Origin: Eopsaltria australis
Taxonomy: Eukaryota; Chordata; Aves; Passeriformes; Petroicidae
NCBI GenBank assembly: GCA_034509425.1
Contig: JAVTVJ010000132.1
Location: 1,116,001-1,180,000 of the forward strand
Direction: 5' to 3'
Length of the DNA: 64,000 bases
Shown piece by piece: positions 47,801-61,100 of this stretch (position 1 is the stretch's first letter; each line of letters opens with the position of its first letter). The notes beneath the pieces are model-generated. The model had not been told where the DNA came from and searched no databases. It worked only from the letters and a program-made list of their open reading frames with translations. The position numbers were made by a program, and so were the translations under genes.

Positions 47801-50800
47801 TTTCAAAAATAATAAAAAAATTCTGAAAGACGCAGAAATAAGAAAAGCCAGCGGGATGACCTGAAGTGCAGGGAAATGGACGGAAGCTTGCCAAAAATAT
47901 CCTCACTGAAATCGCAAGATTTCATTCCCTTTCCTGAAAGGAAATTCTTCCTTTCAGGAAAGGGAATGAAATCTTGAAATCGCAGGACAAAGTGGAAGAA
48001 ACCCTCTGGCAAGGAGATAAGATCAAATCAAAATGCAATTGAAAAAAACCAGAAAATTTGCAAGTGGACCGGCTGCAACCAAATGCACTCGGATGAAATG
48101 AGGTGCAGTTCAAAGCACCAGAACTTGTGAAAATTATTCCCAAACAAATCCCAAAAGAAAGGGAACAAAGAGAAACAAATGGACATCAAATAACCTGAAG
48201 AAATGAGATTTCAAAAATAAGTAAAAAATTCTGAAAGGACACAGAAATAAGAAAAGCAAGTGGGATGACCTGAAGTGTAAGGAAATGGATGGAAGCTTGC
48301 CAAAAATATCCTCACTGAAATTGCAAGATTTCATTCCCTTTCCTGAAAGGAAATTCTTCCTTTCAGGAAAGGGAATGAAATCTTGAAATCGCAGGACAAA
48401 GTGGAAGAAAGCCTCTGGCAAGGAGATAAGATCAAATAAAAATGCAATTGAAAAAAACCAGAAAATTTGCAAGTGGACCGGCTGCAACCAAATGCACTCG
48501 GATGAAATGAGGTGCAGTTTAAAGCACCAGAACTTGTGAAAATTATCCCAAACAAATCCCAAAAGAAAGGGAACAAAGGGAAAGAAATGGACATAAAATA
48601 ACCTGAAGAAATGAGATTTCAAAAATAAGTAAAAAATTCTGAAAGGACACAGAAATAAGAAAAGCCAGTGGGATTACCTGAAGTGCAGGGAAATGGAGGG
48701 AAGCTTGCCAAAAATATCCTCACTGAAATTGCAAGATTTCATTCCCTTTCCTGAAAGGAAATTCTTCCTTTCAGGAAGGGAATAATACTTGAAATACAGA
48801 ACAAAGTGGAAAGCCTCACAGGAGATAAAAGATCAAATAAAATACAATTGAAAACCAAAAGGTAATTTGCACATAGACCCGGCTGCAACCATTACACTTT
48901 CCGGATACAGGAAATGAAATTTTAATTTAAAAGCGCCGCAGAACTTGTGAAAATTATTTCCAAACAAATCCCAAAAGAAAGGGAAAAAAGAGAAACAAAT
49001 GGACATCAAATAACCTGAAGAAAAGAGATTTCAAAAATAAGTAAAAAAATCTGAAAGGACACAGAAATAAGAAAAGGCAGCGGGATGACCTGAAGTGCAG
49101 GGGAATGGCGGGAAGCTTGCCAAAAATATCCTCACTGAAATCGCAAGATTTCATTCCCTTTCCTGAAAGGAAATTCTTCCTTTCAGGACAGGGAATGAAA
49201 TCTTGAAACCGCAGGACAAAGTGGAAGAAAGCCTCTGGCAAGGAGATAAGATCAAATCAAAATGCAATTGAAAAAAACCAGAAAATTTGCAAGTGGACCG
49301 GCTGCAACCAAATGCACTCGGATGAAATGAGGTGAAGTTTAAAGCACAGAACTTGTGAAAATTATTCCCAAACAAATCCCAAAACAAAGGGAACAAAGAG
49401 AAACAAATGGACATAAAATAACCTGAAGAAATGAGATTTCAAAAATAAGTAAAAAATTCAGAAAGGAGGCAGAAATAAGAAAAGCCAGTGGGATGACCTG
49501 AAGTGCAGGGAAATGGAGGGAAGCTTGCCAAAAATATCCTCACTGAAATCGCAAGATTTCATTCCCTTTCGTGAAAGGAAATTCTTCCTTTCAGGAAAGG
49601 GAATGAAATCTTGAAATCGCAGGACAAAGTGGAAGAAAGCCTCTGGCAAGGAGATAAGATCAAATCAAAATGCAATTGAAAAAACCAGAAAATTTGCAAG
49701 TGGACCGGCTGCTACCAAATGCACTCGGATGAAATGAGGTGCAGTTTAAAGCACCAGAACTTGTGAAAATTATTTCCAAACAAATCCCAAAAGAAAGGGA
49801 ACAAAGAGAAATAAATGGACATAAAATAACCTGAAGAAATGAGATTTCAAAAATAAGTAAAAAAATCTGAAAGGACACAGAAATAAGAAAAGCCAGCGGG
49901 ATGACCTGAAGTGCAGGGGAATGGCGGGAAGCTTGCCAAAAATATCCTCACTGAAATCGCAAGATTTCATTCCCTTTCCTGAAAGGAAATTCTTCCTTTC
50001 AGGAAAGGGAATGAAATCTTGAAATCGCAGGACAAAGTGGAAGAAAGCCTCTGGCAAGGAGATAAGATCAAATCAAAATGCAATTGATAAAAACCAGAAA
50101 ATTTGCAAGTGGACCGGCTGCAACCAAATGCACTCGGATGAAATGAGGTGCAGTTTAAAGCACCAGAACTTGTGAAAATTATTTCCAAACAAATCCCAAA
50201 AGAAAGGGAACAAAGAGAAACAAATGGACATCAAATAACCTGAAGAAATGAGATTTCAAAAATAAGTAAAAAATTCTGAAAGGACACAGAAATAAGAAAA
50301 GCAAGTGGGATGACCTGAAGTGCAGGGAAATGGAGGGAAGCTTGCCAAAAATATCCTCACTGAAATCGCAAGATTTCATTCCCTTTCCTGAAAGGAAATT
50401 CTTCCTTTCAGGAAAGGGAATGAAATCTTGAAACCGCAGGACAAAGTGGAAGAAAGCCTCTGGCAAGGAGATAAGATCAAATCAAAATGCAATTGAAAAA
50501 ACCAGAAAATTTGCACATGGACCGGCTGCAACCAAATGCACTCGGATGAAATGAGGTGCAGTTTAAAGCACCAGAACTTGTGAAAATTATTTCCAAAACA
50601 AATCCCAAAAGAAAGGGAACAAAGAGAAACAAATGGACATCATATAACCTGCAAGAATGCGATTTCAAAAAATAAGTAAAAAATTGCTGAAGGACACAGA
50701 AATAAGGAAAAAGCCAGCGGGATGAACCTGAAGTGCGGGAAATGGAACGGAAGCTTAGCTCAAAAGTATCCTCACTGAAATCGCAGATTCATTCCTTTCC

Positions 50801-50919
50801 TGAAAGGAAATTCTTCCTTTCAGGTCAAAGGGAATGAATCTTGAACGCAGACAAAGTGGAAGAAGCCTCTGGCAAGGAGATAAGATCAAATCAAATGCAA
50901 TGAAAAACACCAGAAAATT

Positions 50920-53900
50920 TGCAATTGGACCAGCTGCAACCAAATGCACTCGGATGAAATGAGGTGCAGTTTAAAGCACCAGAACTTGTGAAAATTATTG
51001 CCAAACAAATCCCAAAACAAAGGGAAGCAGGAGAAACAAATGGACATAAAGTAACCCGAAGAAATGAGATTTCAAAAATGGATAAAAAAATTCTGGAAGG
51101 ACGCAGAAATAAGAAAAGCCAGCAGGATGACCTGAAGTGCAGGGAAATGGACGGAAGCTTGCCCAAAATATCCTCACTGAAATCGCAAGATTTCATTCCC
51201 TTTCCTGAAAGGAAATTCTTCCTTTCAGGAAAGGAAATGAAATCTTGAAATCGCAGGACAAAGTGGAAGAAACCCTCTGGCAAGGAGATAAGATCAAATC
51301 AAAATGCAATTGAAAAAAACCTGAAAATTTGCAATTGGACTGGCTGCAACCAAATGCACTTGGAAGAAATGAGGTGCAGTTTAAAGCACCAGAAACTTGT
51401 GAAAATTATTCCCAAACAAATCCCAAAACAAAACAAAAGGGAACAAGAGAAACAAATGGACATAAATTACCTGAAAAGAATAGATTTCAAAATAAGGTAA
51501 AATACTGAAGGGACACAGAAATAAGAAAACGGCCAGCGAGATACCTGAAGTGCAGGGAAATGGACGGAAGCTTGGCCAAAATTAAGTCTCACTGAAATCG
51601 CAAGATTTCATTCCTTTCCTGAAGGAAATTCTCTTTCAGGAAAGGAATGAACTTGAAATCGCAGGACAAAGTGGAAGAAACTCTCTGGCAAGGAGATAAG
51701 ATCAAATCAAAATGCAATTGAAAAAAACCTGAAAATTTGCAATTGGACCGGCTGCAACCAAATGCACTCGGATGAAATGATGTGCAGTTTAAAGCACCAG
51801 AACTTTGAAAATTATTCCCAAACAAATCCCAAAACAAAGGGAAGCAGGAGAAACAAATGGACATAAAGTAACCCGAAGAAATGAGATTTCAAAAATGGAT
51901 AAAAAAATTCTGGAAGGACGCAGAAATAAGAAAAGCCAGCGGGATGACCTGAAGTGCAGGGAAATGGACGGAAGCTTGCCAAAAATATCTCACTGAAATC
52001 GCAAGATTTCATTCCCTTTCCTGAAAGGAAATTCTTCCTTTCAGGAAAGGGAATGAAATCTTGAAATCGCAGGACAAAGTGGAGGAAACTCTCTGGCAAG
52101 GAGATAAGATCAAATCAAAATGCAATTTGAAAAACCAGAAAATTTGCAATTGGACCGGCTGCAACCAAATGCACTCGGATGAAATGAGGTGCAGTTTAAA
52201 GCACCAGAACTTGTGAAAATTATTCCCAAACAAATCCCAAAACTAAGAAAAGCAGGAGAAACAAATGGACATAAAGTAACCCAAAGAAATGAGATTTCAA
52301 AAATGTATAAAAAAATTCTGGAAGGACGCAGAAATAAGAAAAGCCAGCGGGATGACCTGAAGTGCAGGGAAATGGACGGAAGCTCGCCCAAAATATCCTC
52401 ACTGAAATCGCAAGATTTCATTCCCTTTCTGAAAGGAAATTTCCTTCCTTTCAGGAAAGGGATGAATTCTTGAAATCGCAGGAACAAGGGGAAGAAACCC
52501 TTCTGGCAAGAGATAGACAAATCAAATTGCAATTGAAATAAAAACCTGAAATTTGCAATTGGACCGGCTGCAACCAAATGCACTCGGAAGAAATGAGGTG
52601 CAGTTTAAAGCACCAGAACTTGTGAAAATTATTGCCAAACAAATCCCAAAACAAAGGGAAGCGGGAGAAACAAATGGACATAAAGTAACCCGAAGAAATG
52701 AGATTTCAAAAATGGATAAAAAAATTCTGGAAAGACGCAGAAATAAGAAAAGCCAGCGGGATGACCAGAAGTGCAGGGAAATGGACGGAAGCTTGCCAAA
52801 AATATCCTCACTGAAATCGCAAGATTTCATTCCCTTTCCTGAAAGGAAATTCTTCCTTTCAGGAAAGGGAATGAAATCTTGAAATCGCAGGACAAAGGGG
52901 TAGAAACCCTCTGGCAAGGAGATAAGATCAAAATCAAAATGCAATTTTGAAAAAAACCTAAAAATTTCCAATTGGACCGGCTGCAACAAATGCACTCGGA
53001 TGAAATGAGGTGCAGTTTAAAGCACCAGAACTTGTGAAAATTATTTCCAAACAAATCCCAAAACAAAGGGAACAAAGAGAAATAAATGGACATAAAATAA
53101 CCTGAAGAAATGAGATTTCAAAAATAAGTAAAAAAATCTGAAAGGACGCAGAAATAAGAAAAGGCAGCGGGATGACCTGAAGTGCAGGGGAATGGCGGGA
53201 AGCTTGCCAAAAATATCCTCACTGAAATCGCAAGATTTCATTCCCTTTCCTGAAAGGAAATTCTTCCTTTCAGGAAAGGGAATGAAATCTTGAAACCGCA
53301 GGACAAAGTGGAAAGCCTCTGGCAAGGAGATAAGATCAAAATCAAAATGCAATTGAAAAACCTGAAAAGGTACGGTGGACCGGCTGCAACCAAATGCACT
53401 CGGAAAAGAAATGAGGTGCAGTTTAAAAGCACTTTCAGAACTTGTGAAAAGGTATTCCCAAACAAATCCCAAAACAAAGGAAGCAGGAGAAACAAATGGA
53501 CATAAAGTAACCCGAAAAGTAGTTTCAAAATGGATAAAAATTCTGAAGGGCACTTGAGAAATAAGAAAGAAGCAATGAAGGATGACCTGAAGTGCAGGAA
53601 ATGAATGAGAGCTTGCCAAAAATATCCTCACTGAAATCGCAAGATTTCATTCCCTTCCTGAAGGAAGTTGGCACCGCTTTCGGGAAGGGAATAATCTTGA
53701 AAATCTGGGAACAAAGTGGGAAGAAACCCTCTGGCAAGAATGGTCAAATCAAAATGCAATTGAAAAAACACAAAGAATTTACGAATTGGACCGGCTGCAA
53801 CCAAATGCACTCGGACGAAATGAGGTGCAGTTTAAAGCACCAGAACTTGTGAAAATTATTCCCAAACAAATCCCAAAACAAAGGGAAGCGGGAGAAACAA

Positions 53901-54640
53901 ATGGACATAAAGTAACCCGAAGAAATGAGATTTCAAAAATGGATAAAAAAAATCTGAAAGGACGCAGAAATAAGAAAAGCCAGCGGGATGACCTGAAGTG
54001 CAGGGAAATGGACGGAAGCTTGCCAAAAATATCCTCACTGAAATCGCAAGATTTCATTCCCTTTCCTGAAAGGAAATTCTTCCTTTCAGGAAAGGGAATG
54101 AAATCTTGAAATCGCAGGACAAAGTGGAAGAAACCCTCTGGCAAGGAGATAAGATCAAATCAAAATGCAATTGAAAAAACCTGAAAATTTGCAATTGCAC
54201 TGGCTGCAACCAAATGCACTCGGATGAAATGAGGTGCAGTTTAAAGCACCAGAACTTGCGAAAATTATTCCCAAACAAATCCCAAAACAAAGGGAAGCAG
54301 GAGAAACAAATGGACATAAAGTAACCCGAAGAAATGAGATTTCAAAAATGGATAAAAAAATTCTGAAAGGACGCAGAAATAAGAAAAGCCAGCGGGATGA
54401 CCTGAAGTGCAGGGAAATGGACGGAAGCTTGCCCAAAATATCCTCACTGAAATCGCAAGATTTCATTCCCTTTCCTGAAAGGAAATTCTTCCTTTCAGGA
54501 AAGGGAATGAAATCTTGAAATCGCAGGACAAAGTGGAAGAAACCCTCTGGCAAGGAGATAAGATCAAATCAAAATGCAATTGAAAAAAAACAGAAAATTT
54601 GCAATTGGACAGGCTGCAACCAAATGCACTCGGATGAAAT
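50920..54640 (+). repeat. Cluster of variant A1 monomers
   Basis: Most of the roughly nine monomers here carry GGAAGC(A/G)GGAGAAAC, GTAACCCGAAG and AAAATGGATAAAAAAATTCT instead of the usual A states. Isolated A1 copies also lie near 26911, 29371 and 42057. Because A1 lacks the in-frame stops of A, plus-strand frames of 94-109 codons open in these copies (for example 52553-52882 and 53786-54109). I regard those frames as incidental. Confidence 0.85.
53290..53790 (+). repeat. Degenerate A1-like monomer
   Basis: More than one unit with scattered insertions (AAAAGGTACGGTGGACC, GCACTTTCAGAACTTG, AGTTGGCACCGCTTTCGGG). The hairpin centre is destroyed. Confidence 0.7.
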
Positions 54641-55150
54641 GAGGTGCAGTTTAAAGCACCAGAACTTGTGAAAATTATTCCAAAACAAATCCCAAAACAA
54701 AGGGAACAAATAGAAATAAATGGACATCAAATAACCTGAAGAAATGAGAATTCAAAAATAAGTAAAAAATTCTGAAAAGGAACGCAGAAATAAGAAAAGC
54801 CAGCGGGATGACCTGAAGTGCAGGGAATATGGAACGGAAGCTTGCCAAAATAATCCTCACTTGAAATTCGCAAGATTTCATTCCTTTCCTGAAGGAAATT
54901 CTCCTTTTCAGAAGGAACTTGAAATCTTGAAATCGCAGGACAAAGGGAAGAAACCCCTCTGCAAGGAGATAGATCAAATCAAAATTGAATGAAAAAAACC
55001 TGAAAAATTTGCAATTGGACCGGCTGCAACCAAATGCACTCGGAAGAAATGAGAGTTGCAGTTTAAAGCACCAGACTTGGTAAAATTATTGCCCAAACAA
55101 ATCCCAAAAACAAAGGAAGCAGGAGAACAATAATGACATAAAGTAACCGG

Positions 55151-58100
55151 AAGAAGTGACATTTCAAAAAGAAGTCAAATATTCAGAAAGGAAGCAAAAA
55201 GAAAGAAAAGCCAGTGGGATGAGCTGAAGTGCAGGGAAATGGACCGAAGCTTGCCAAAAGTATCCTCATTGAATTCGCAAGATTTCATTCCCTTTCCTGA
55301 AAGGAAGAATTTCCTTTCAGGAAAGGGACTGAAATCCTGAAATCGCAGGAGAAAGTGCAACAAAGCTCTGGCAAGGAGATAAGATCAAATCAAAATGCGA
55401 TTGAAAAAAATCCACAACATTTTGCAATTGGACCGGCTGCAACCAAATGCACTCTGATGAAATGAGGTGCAGTTTAAAGCACCAGAACTTGGGAAAATGA
55501 TTCCCAAACAAATTCCAAAACAAGGGAACACAGAGAAACAAACTGCAAAAAAGTAACCGGAAGAAGTGACATTTCAAAAAGAAGTCAAATATTCAGAAAG
55601 GAAGCAAAAAGAAAGAAAAGCCAGTGGGATGAGCTGAAGTGCAGGGAAATGGACCAAAGCTTGCCAAAAGTATCCTCATTGAAATCGCAAGATTTCATTC
55701 CTTTTCCTGAAAGGAAGAATTTCCTTTCAGGAAAGGGAATGAAATCCTGAAATCGCAGGAGAAAGTGCAACAAAGCTCTGGCAAGGAGATAAGATCAAAT
55801 CAAAATGCGATTGAAAAAAATCCACAACATTTTGCAATTGGACCGGCTGCAACCAAATGCACTATGATGAAATGAGGTGCAGTTTAAAGCACCAGAACTT
55901 GGGAAAATGATTCCCAAACAAATCCCAAAACAAGGGAACACAGAGAAACAAACTGCAAAAAAGTAACCGGAAGAAGTGACATTTCAAAAAGAAGTCAAAG
56001 ATTCAGAAAGGAAGCAAAAGAAAGAAAAGCCAGTGGGATGAGCTGAAGTGCAGGGAAATGGACCGAAGCTTGCCAAAAGTATCCTCATTGAAATCGCAAG
56101 ATTTCATTCCCTTTCCTGAAAGGAAGAATTTCCTTTCAGGAAAGGGAATGAAATCCTGAAATCGCAGGAGAAAGTGCAACAAAGCTCTGGCAAGGAGATA
56201 TGATCAAATCAAAATGCGATTGAAAAAAATCCACAAGATTTTGCAATTGGACCGGCTGCAACCAAATGCACTCTGATGAAATGAGGTGCAGTTTAAAGCA
56301 CCAGAACTTGGGAAAATGATTCCCAAACAAATCCCAAAACAGAACATGAGAACAAATCCAAAAGGAACTGAAGAAGTGATACTGTGTACTGGCAAAATAT
56401 TGGTAGAAAGGAAGCAAAAGAAAGAAAAGCCATGGATGAGCTGAAGGCGCAGGAAATTAACTCAGTTTCTCACAAAAGTATCTCATTGAATCGATTTTCA
56501 TTCCTTTCAAAGGGGAAGAATTCTCCTTCGCAGGAAGGGAAATGAAATCCTGAAATCGCAGGAGAAAGTGCAACAAAGCTCTGTCAAGGAGATAAGATCA
56601 AATCAAAATGCGATTGAAAAAAATCCACAAGATTTTGCAATTGGACCGGCTGCAACCAAATGCACTCTGATGAAATGAGGTGCAGTTTAAAGCACCAGAA
56701 CTTGGGAAAATGATTCCCAAACAAATCCCAAAACAAGGGAACACAGAGAAACAAACAGCAAAAAAGTAACCGGAAGAAGTGACATTTCAAAAATAAGTAA
56801 AATATTCAGAAAGGAAGCAAAAAGAAAGAAAAGCCAGTGGGATGAGCTGAAGTGCAGGGAAATGGACCGAAGCTTGCCAAAAGTATCCTCATTGATTTTC
56901 ATCTCTTCCTGAAAGAAGAATTTCCTCAGGAAAGGGAATGAAACTCAAATCGTGAGGAGAAAGTGCTCAAAGTTCAAGGCGAGATAAGATCAAATCAAAA
57001 CGCGATTGAAAAAAATCCACAACATTTCGGAATTGGACCGGGCTGCAACCAAATGCACTCTGGATGAAATGAGGCAGGCTTGAAGTTAATCAGAACTGGG
57101 GAAATGGATTCCCAAACAAATCCCAAAAACAAGGGGAACAGAGAAACAACAAAAAAGTAAATCGAAGAAGTGATATCAAAAAGAAGTCAACATTCAGAAA
57201 GGAACGCTAAAAAGAAAGAAAAGCCAGTGGGATGATGAAGCAGGGAAATGGACCGAAGCTTGCCAAAAGTATCCTCATTGAAATCGCAAGATTTCAATCC
57301 CTTTCCTGAAAGGAAGAATTTCCTTTCAGGAAAGGGAATGAAATCCTGAAATCGCAGGAGAAAGTGCAACAAAGCTCTGGCAAGGAGATAAGATCAAATC
57401 AAAATGCGATTGAAAAAAATCCACAACATCTTGCAATTGGACCGGCTGCAACCAAATGCACTCTGATGAAATGAGGTGCAGTTTAAAGCACCAGAACTTG
57501 GGAAAATGATTCCCAAACAAATCCCAAAACAAGGGAACACAGAGACAAAACTGCAAAAAAGTAACCGGAAGAAGTGACATTTCAAAAATAAGTCAAATAT
57601 TCAGAAAGGAAGCAAAAAGAAAGAAAAGCCAGTGGGATGAGCTGAAGTGCAGGGAAATGGACCAAAGCTTGCCAAAAGTATCCTCATTGAAATCGCAAGA
57701 TTTCATTCCCTTTTCTGAAAGGAAATTCTTCCTTTCAGGAAAGGGAATGAAATCCTGAACTCTCAGGAGAAAGAGCAACAAAGCTCTGGCAAGGAGATAA
57801 GATCAAATCAAAATGCGATTGAAAAAAATCCACAACATTTTGCAATTGGACCGGCTGCAACCAAATGCACTCTGATGAAATGAGGTGCAGTTTAAAGCAC
57901 CAGAACTTGGGAAAATGATTCCCAAACAAATCCCAAAACAAGGGAACACAGAGAAACAAACTGCAAAAAAGTAACCGGAAGAAGTGACATTTCAAAAAGA
58001 AGTCAAATATTCAGAAAGGAAGCAAAAAGAAAGAAAAGCCAGTGGGATGAGCTGAAGTGCAGGGAAATGGACCAAAGCTTGCCAAAAGTATCCTCATTGA

Positions 58101-61100
58101 AATCGCAAGATTTCATTCCCTTTCCTGAAAGGAAGAATTTCCTTTCAGGAAAGGGAATGAAATCCTGAAATCGCAGGAGAAAGAGCAACAAAGCTCTGGC
58201 AAGGAGATAAGATCAAATCAAAATGCGATTGAAAAAAATCCACAACATTTTGCAATTGGACCAGCTGCAACCAAATGCACTCTGATGAAATGAGGTGCAG
58301 TTTAAAGCACCAGAACTTGGGAAAATGATTCCCAAACAAATCCCAAAACAAGGGAACACAGAGAAACAAACTGCAAAAAAGGAACCGGAAGAAGTGACAT
58401 TTCAAAAAGAAGTCAAATATTCAGAAAGGAAGCAAAAAGAAAGAAAAGCCAGTGGGATGAGCTGAAGTGCAGGGAAATGGACCGAAGCTTGCCAAAAGTA
58501 TCCTCATTGAAATCGCAAGATTTCATTCCCTTTCCTGAAAGGAAGAATTTCCTTTCAGGAAAGGGAATGAAATCCTGAAATCGCAGGAGAAAGTGCAACA
58601 AAGCTCTGGCAAGGAGATAAGATCAAATCAAAATGCGATTGAAAAAAATCCACAACATTTTGCAATTGGACCGGCTGCAACCAAATGCACTCTGATGAAA
58701 TGAGGTGCAGTTTAAAGCACCAGAACCTGGGAAAATGATTCCCAAACAAATCCCAAAACAAGGGAACACAGAGAAACAAACTGCAAAAAAGTAACCGGAA
58801 GAAGTGACATTTCAAAAATAAGTAAAATATTCAGAAAGGAAGCAAAAAGAAAGAAAAGCCAGTGGGATGAGCTGAAGTGCAGGGAAATGGACCAAAGCTT
58901 GCCAAAAGTATCCTCATTGAATTCGCAAGATTTCATTCCCTTTCCTGAAAGGAAGAATTTCCTTTCAGGAAAGGGAATGAAATCCTGAAATCGCAGGAGA
59001 AAGTGCAACAAAGCTCTGGCAAGGAGATAAGATCAAATCAAAATGCGATTGAAAAAAATCCACAACATTTTGCAATTGGACCGGCTGCAACCAAATGCAC
59101 TCTGATGAAATGAGGTGCAGTTTAAAGCACCAGAACTTGGGAAAATGATTCCCAAACAAATCCCAAAACAAGGGAACACAGAGAAACAAACTGTAAAAAA
59201 GTAACCGGAAGAAGTGACATTTCAAAAAGAAGTAAAAGATTCAGAAAGGAAGCAAAAAGAAAGAAAAGCCAGTGTGATGAGCTGAAGTGCAGGGAAATGG
59301 ACCGAAGCTTGCCAAAAGTATCCTCATTGAATTCGCAAGATTTCATTCCCTTTCCTGAAAGCAAGAATTTCCTTTCAGGAAAGGGAATGAAATCCTGAAA
59401 TCGCAGGAGAAAGTGCAACAAAGCTCTGGCAAGGAGATAAGATCAAATCAAAATGCGATTGAAAAAAATCCACAACATTTTGCAATTGGACCGGCTGCAA
59501 CCAAATGCACTCTGATGAAATGAGGTGCAGTTTAAAGCACCAGAACTTGGGAAAATGATTCCCAAAAGAATCCCAAAACAAGGAAACACAGAGAAACAAA
59601 CTGCAAAAAAGGAACCGGAAGAAGTGACATTTCAAAAATAAGTAAAATATTCAGAAAGGAAGCAAAAAGAAAGAAAAGCCAGTGGGATGAGCGGAAGTGC
59701 AGGGAAATGGACCAAAGCTTGCCAAAAGTATCCTCATTGAAATCGCAAGATTTCATTCCCTTTCCTGAAAGGAAGAATTTCCTTTCAGGAAAGGGAATGA
59801 AATCCTGAAATCGCAGGAGAAAGTGCAACAAAGCTCTGGCAAGGAGATAAGATCAAATCAAAATGCGATTGAAAAAAATCCACAACATTTTGCAATTGGA
59901 CCGGCTGCAACCAAATGCACTCTGATGAAATGTGGTGCAGTTTAAAGCATCAGAACTTGGGAAAATGATTCCCAAAAGAATCCCAAAACAAGGGAACACA
60001 GAGAAACAAACTGCAAAAAAGGAACCGGAAGAAGTGACATTTCAAAAATAAGTCAAATATTCAGAAAGGAAGCAAAAAGAAAGAAAAGCCAGTGGGATGA
60101 GCTGAAGTGCAGGGAAATGGACCAAAGCTTGCCAAAAGTATCCTCATTGAAATCGCAAGATTTCATTCCCTTTCCTGAAAGGAAGAATTTCCTTTCAGGA
60201 AAGGGAATGAAATCCTGAAATCGCAGGAGAAAGTGCAACAAAGCTCTGGCAAGGAGATAAGATCAAATCAAAATGCGATTGAAAAAAATCCACAACATTT
60301 TGCAATTGGACCGGCTGCAACCAAATGCACTCTGATGAAATGAGGTGCAGTTTAAAGCACCAGAACTTGGGAAAATGATTCCCAAACAAATCCCAAAACA
60401 AGGGAACACAGAGAAACAAACTGCAAAAAAGTAACCGGAAGAAGTGACATTTCAAAAAGAAGTCAAATATTCAGAAAGGAAGCAAAAAGAAAGAAAAGCC
60501 AGTGGGATGAGCTGAAGTGCAGGGAAATGGACCAAAGTATGCCAAAAGTATCCTCATTGAATTCGCAAGATTTCATTCCCTTTCCTGAAAGGAAGAATTT
60601 CCTTTCAGGAAAGGGAATGAAATCCTGAAATCGCAGGAGAAAGTGCAACAAAGCTCTGGCAAGGAGATAAGATCAAATCAAAATGCGATTGAAAAAAATC
60701 CACAACATTTTGCAATTGGACCGGCTGCAACCAAATGCACTCTGATGAAATGAGGTGCAGTTTAAAGCACCAGAACTTGGGAAAATGATTCCCAAACAAA
60801 TCCCAAAACAACGGAACACAGAGAAACAAACTGCAAAAAAGTAACCGGAAGAAGTGACATTTCAAAAATAAGTCAAATATTCAGAAAGGAAGCAAAAAGA
60901 AAGAAAAGCCAGTGGGATGAGCTGAAGTGCAGGGAAATGGACCAAAGCTTGCCAAAAGTATCCTCATTGAATTCGCAAGATTTCATTCCCTTTCCTGAAA
61001 GGAAGAATTTCCTTTCAGGAAAGGGAATGAAATCCTGAAATCGCAGGAGAAAGTGCAACAAAGCTCTGGCAAGGAGATAAGATCAAATCAAAATGCGATT

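Larger units (their letters stand above)
26426..55150 (+). repeat. Satellite subfamily A (~70 monomers)
   Basis: Diagnostic states: GAAGCTTGCCAAAAATATCC, TCACTGAAATCGCAAG, GGACAAAGTGGAAGAAA(G/C)CC, AAATGCAATTGAAAAAA, CTCGGATGAAATG, CTTGTGAAAATTATT, and usually the hairpin loop ATTC. Internal variation includes AACAAAGAGAAAC or AAGCAGGAGAAAC, AAGTGGACC, CACATGGACC or CAATTGGACC, and ATAACCTGAAG or GTAACCCGAAG. Private variants recur at whole multiples of the monomer length but without one fixed higher-order period. Confidence 0.93.
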
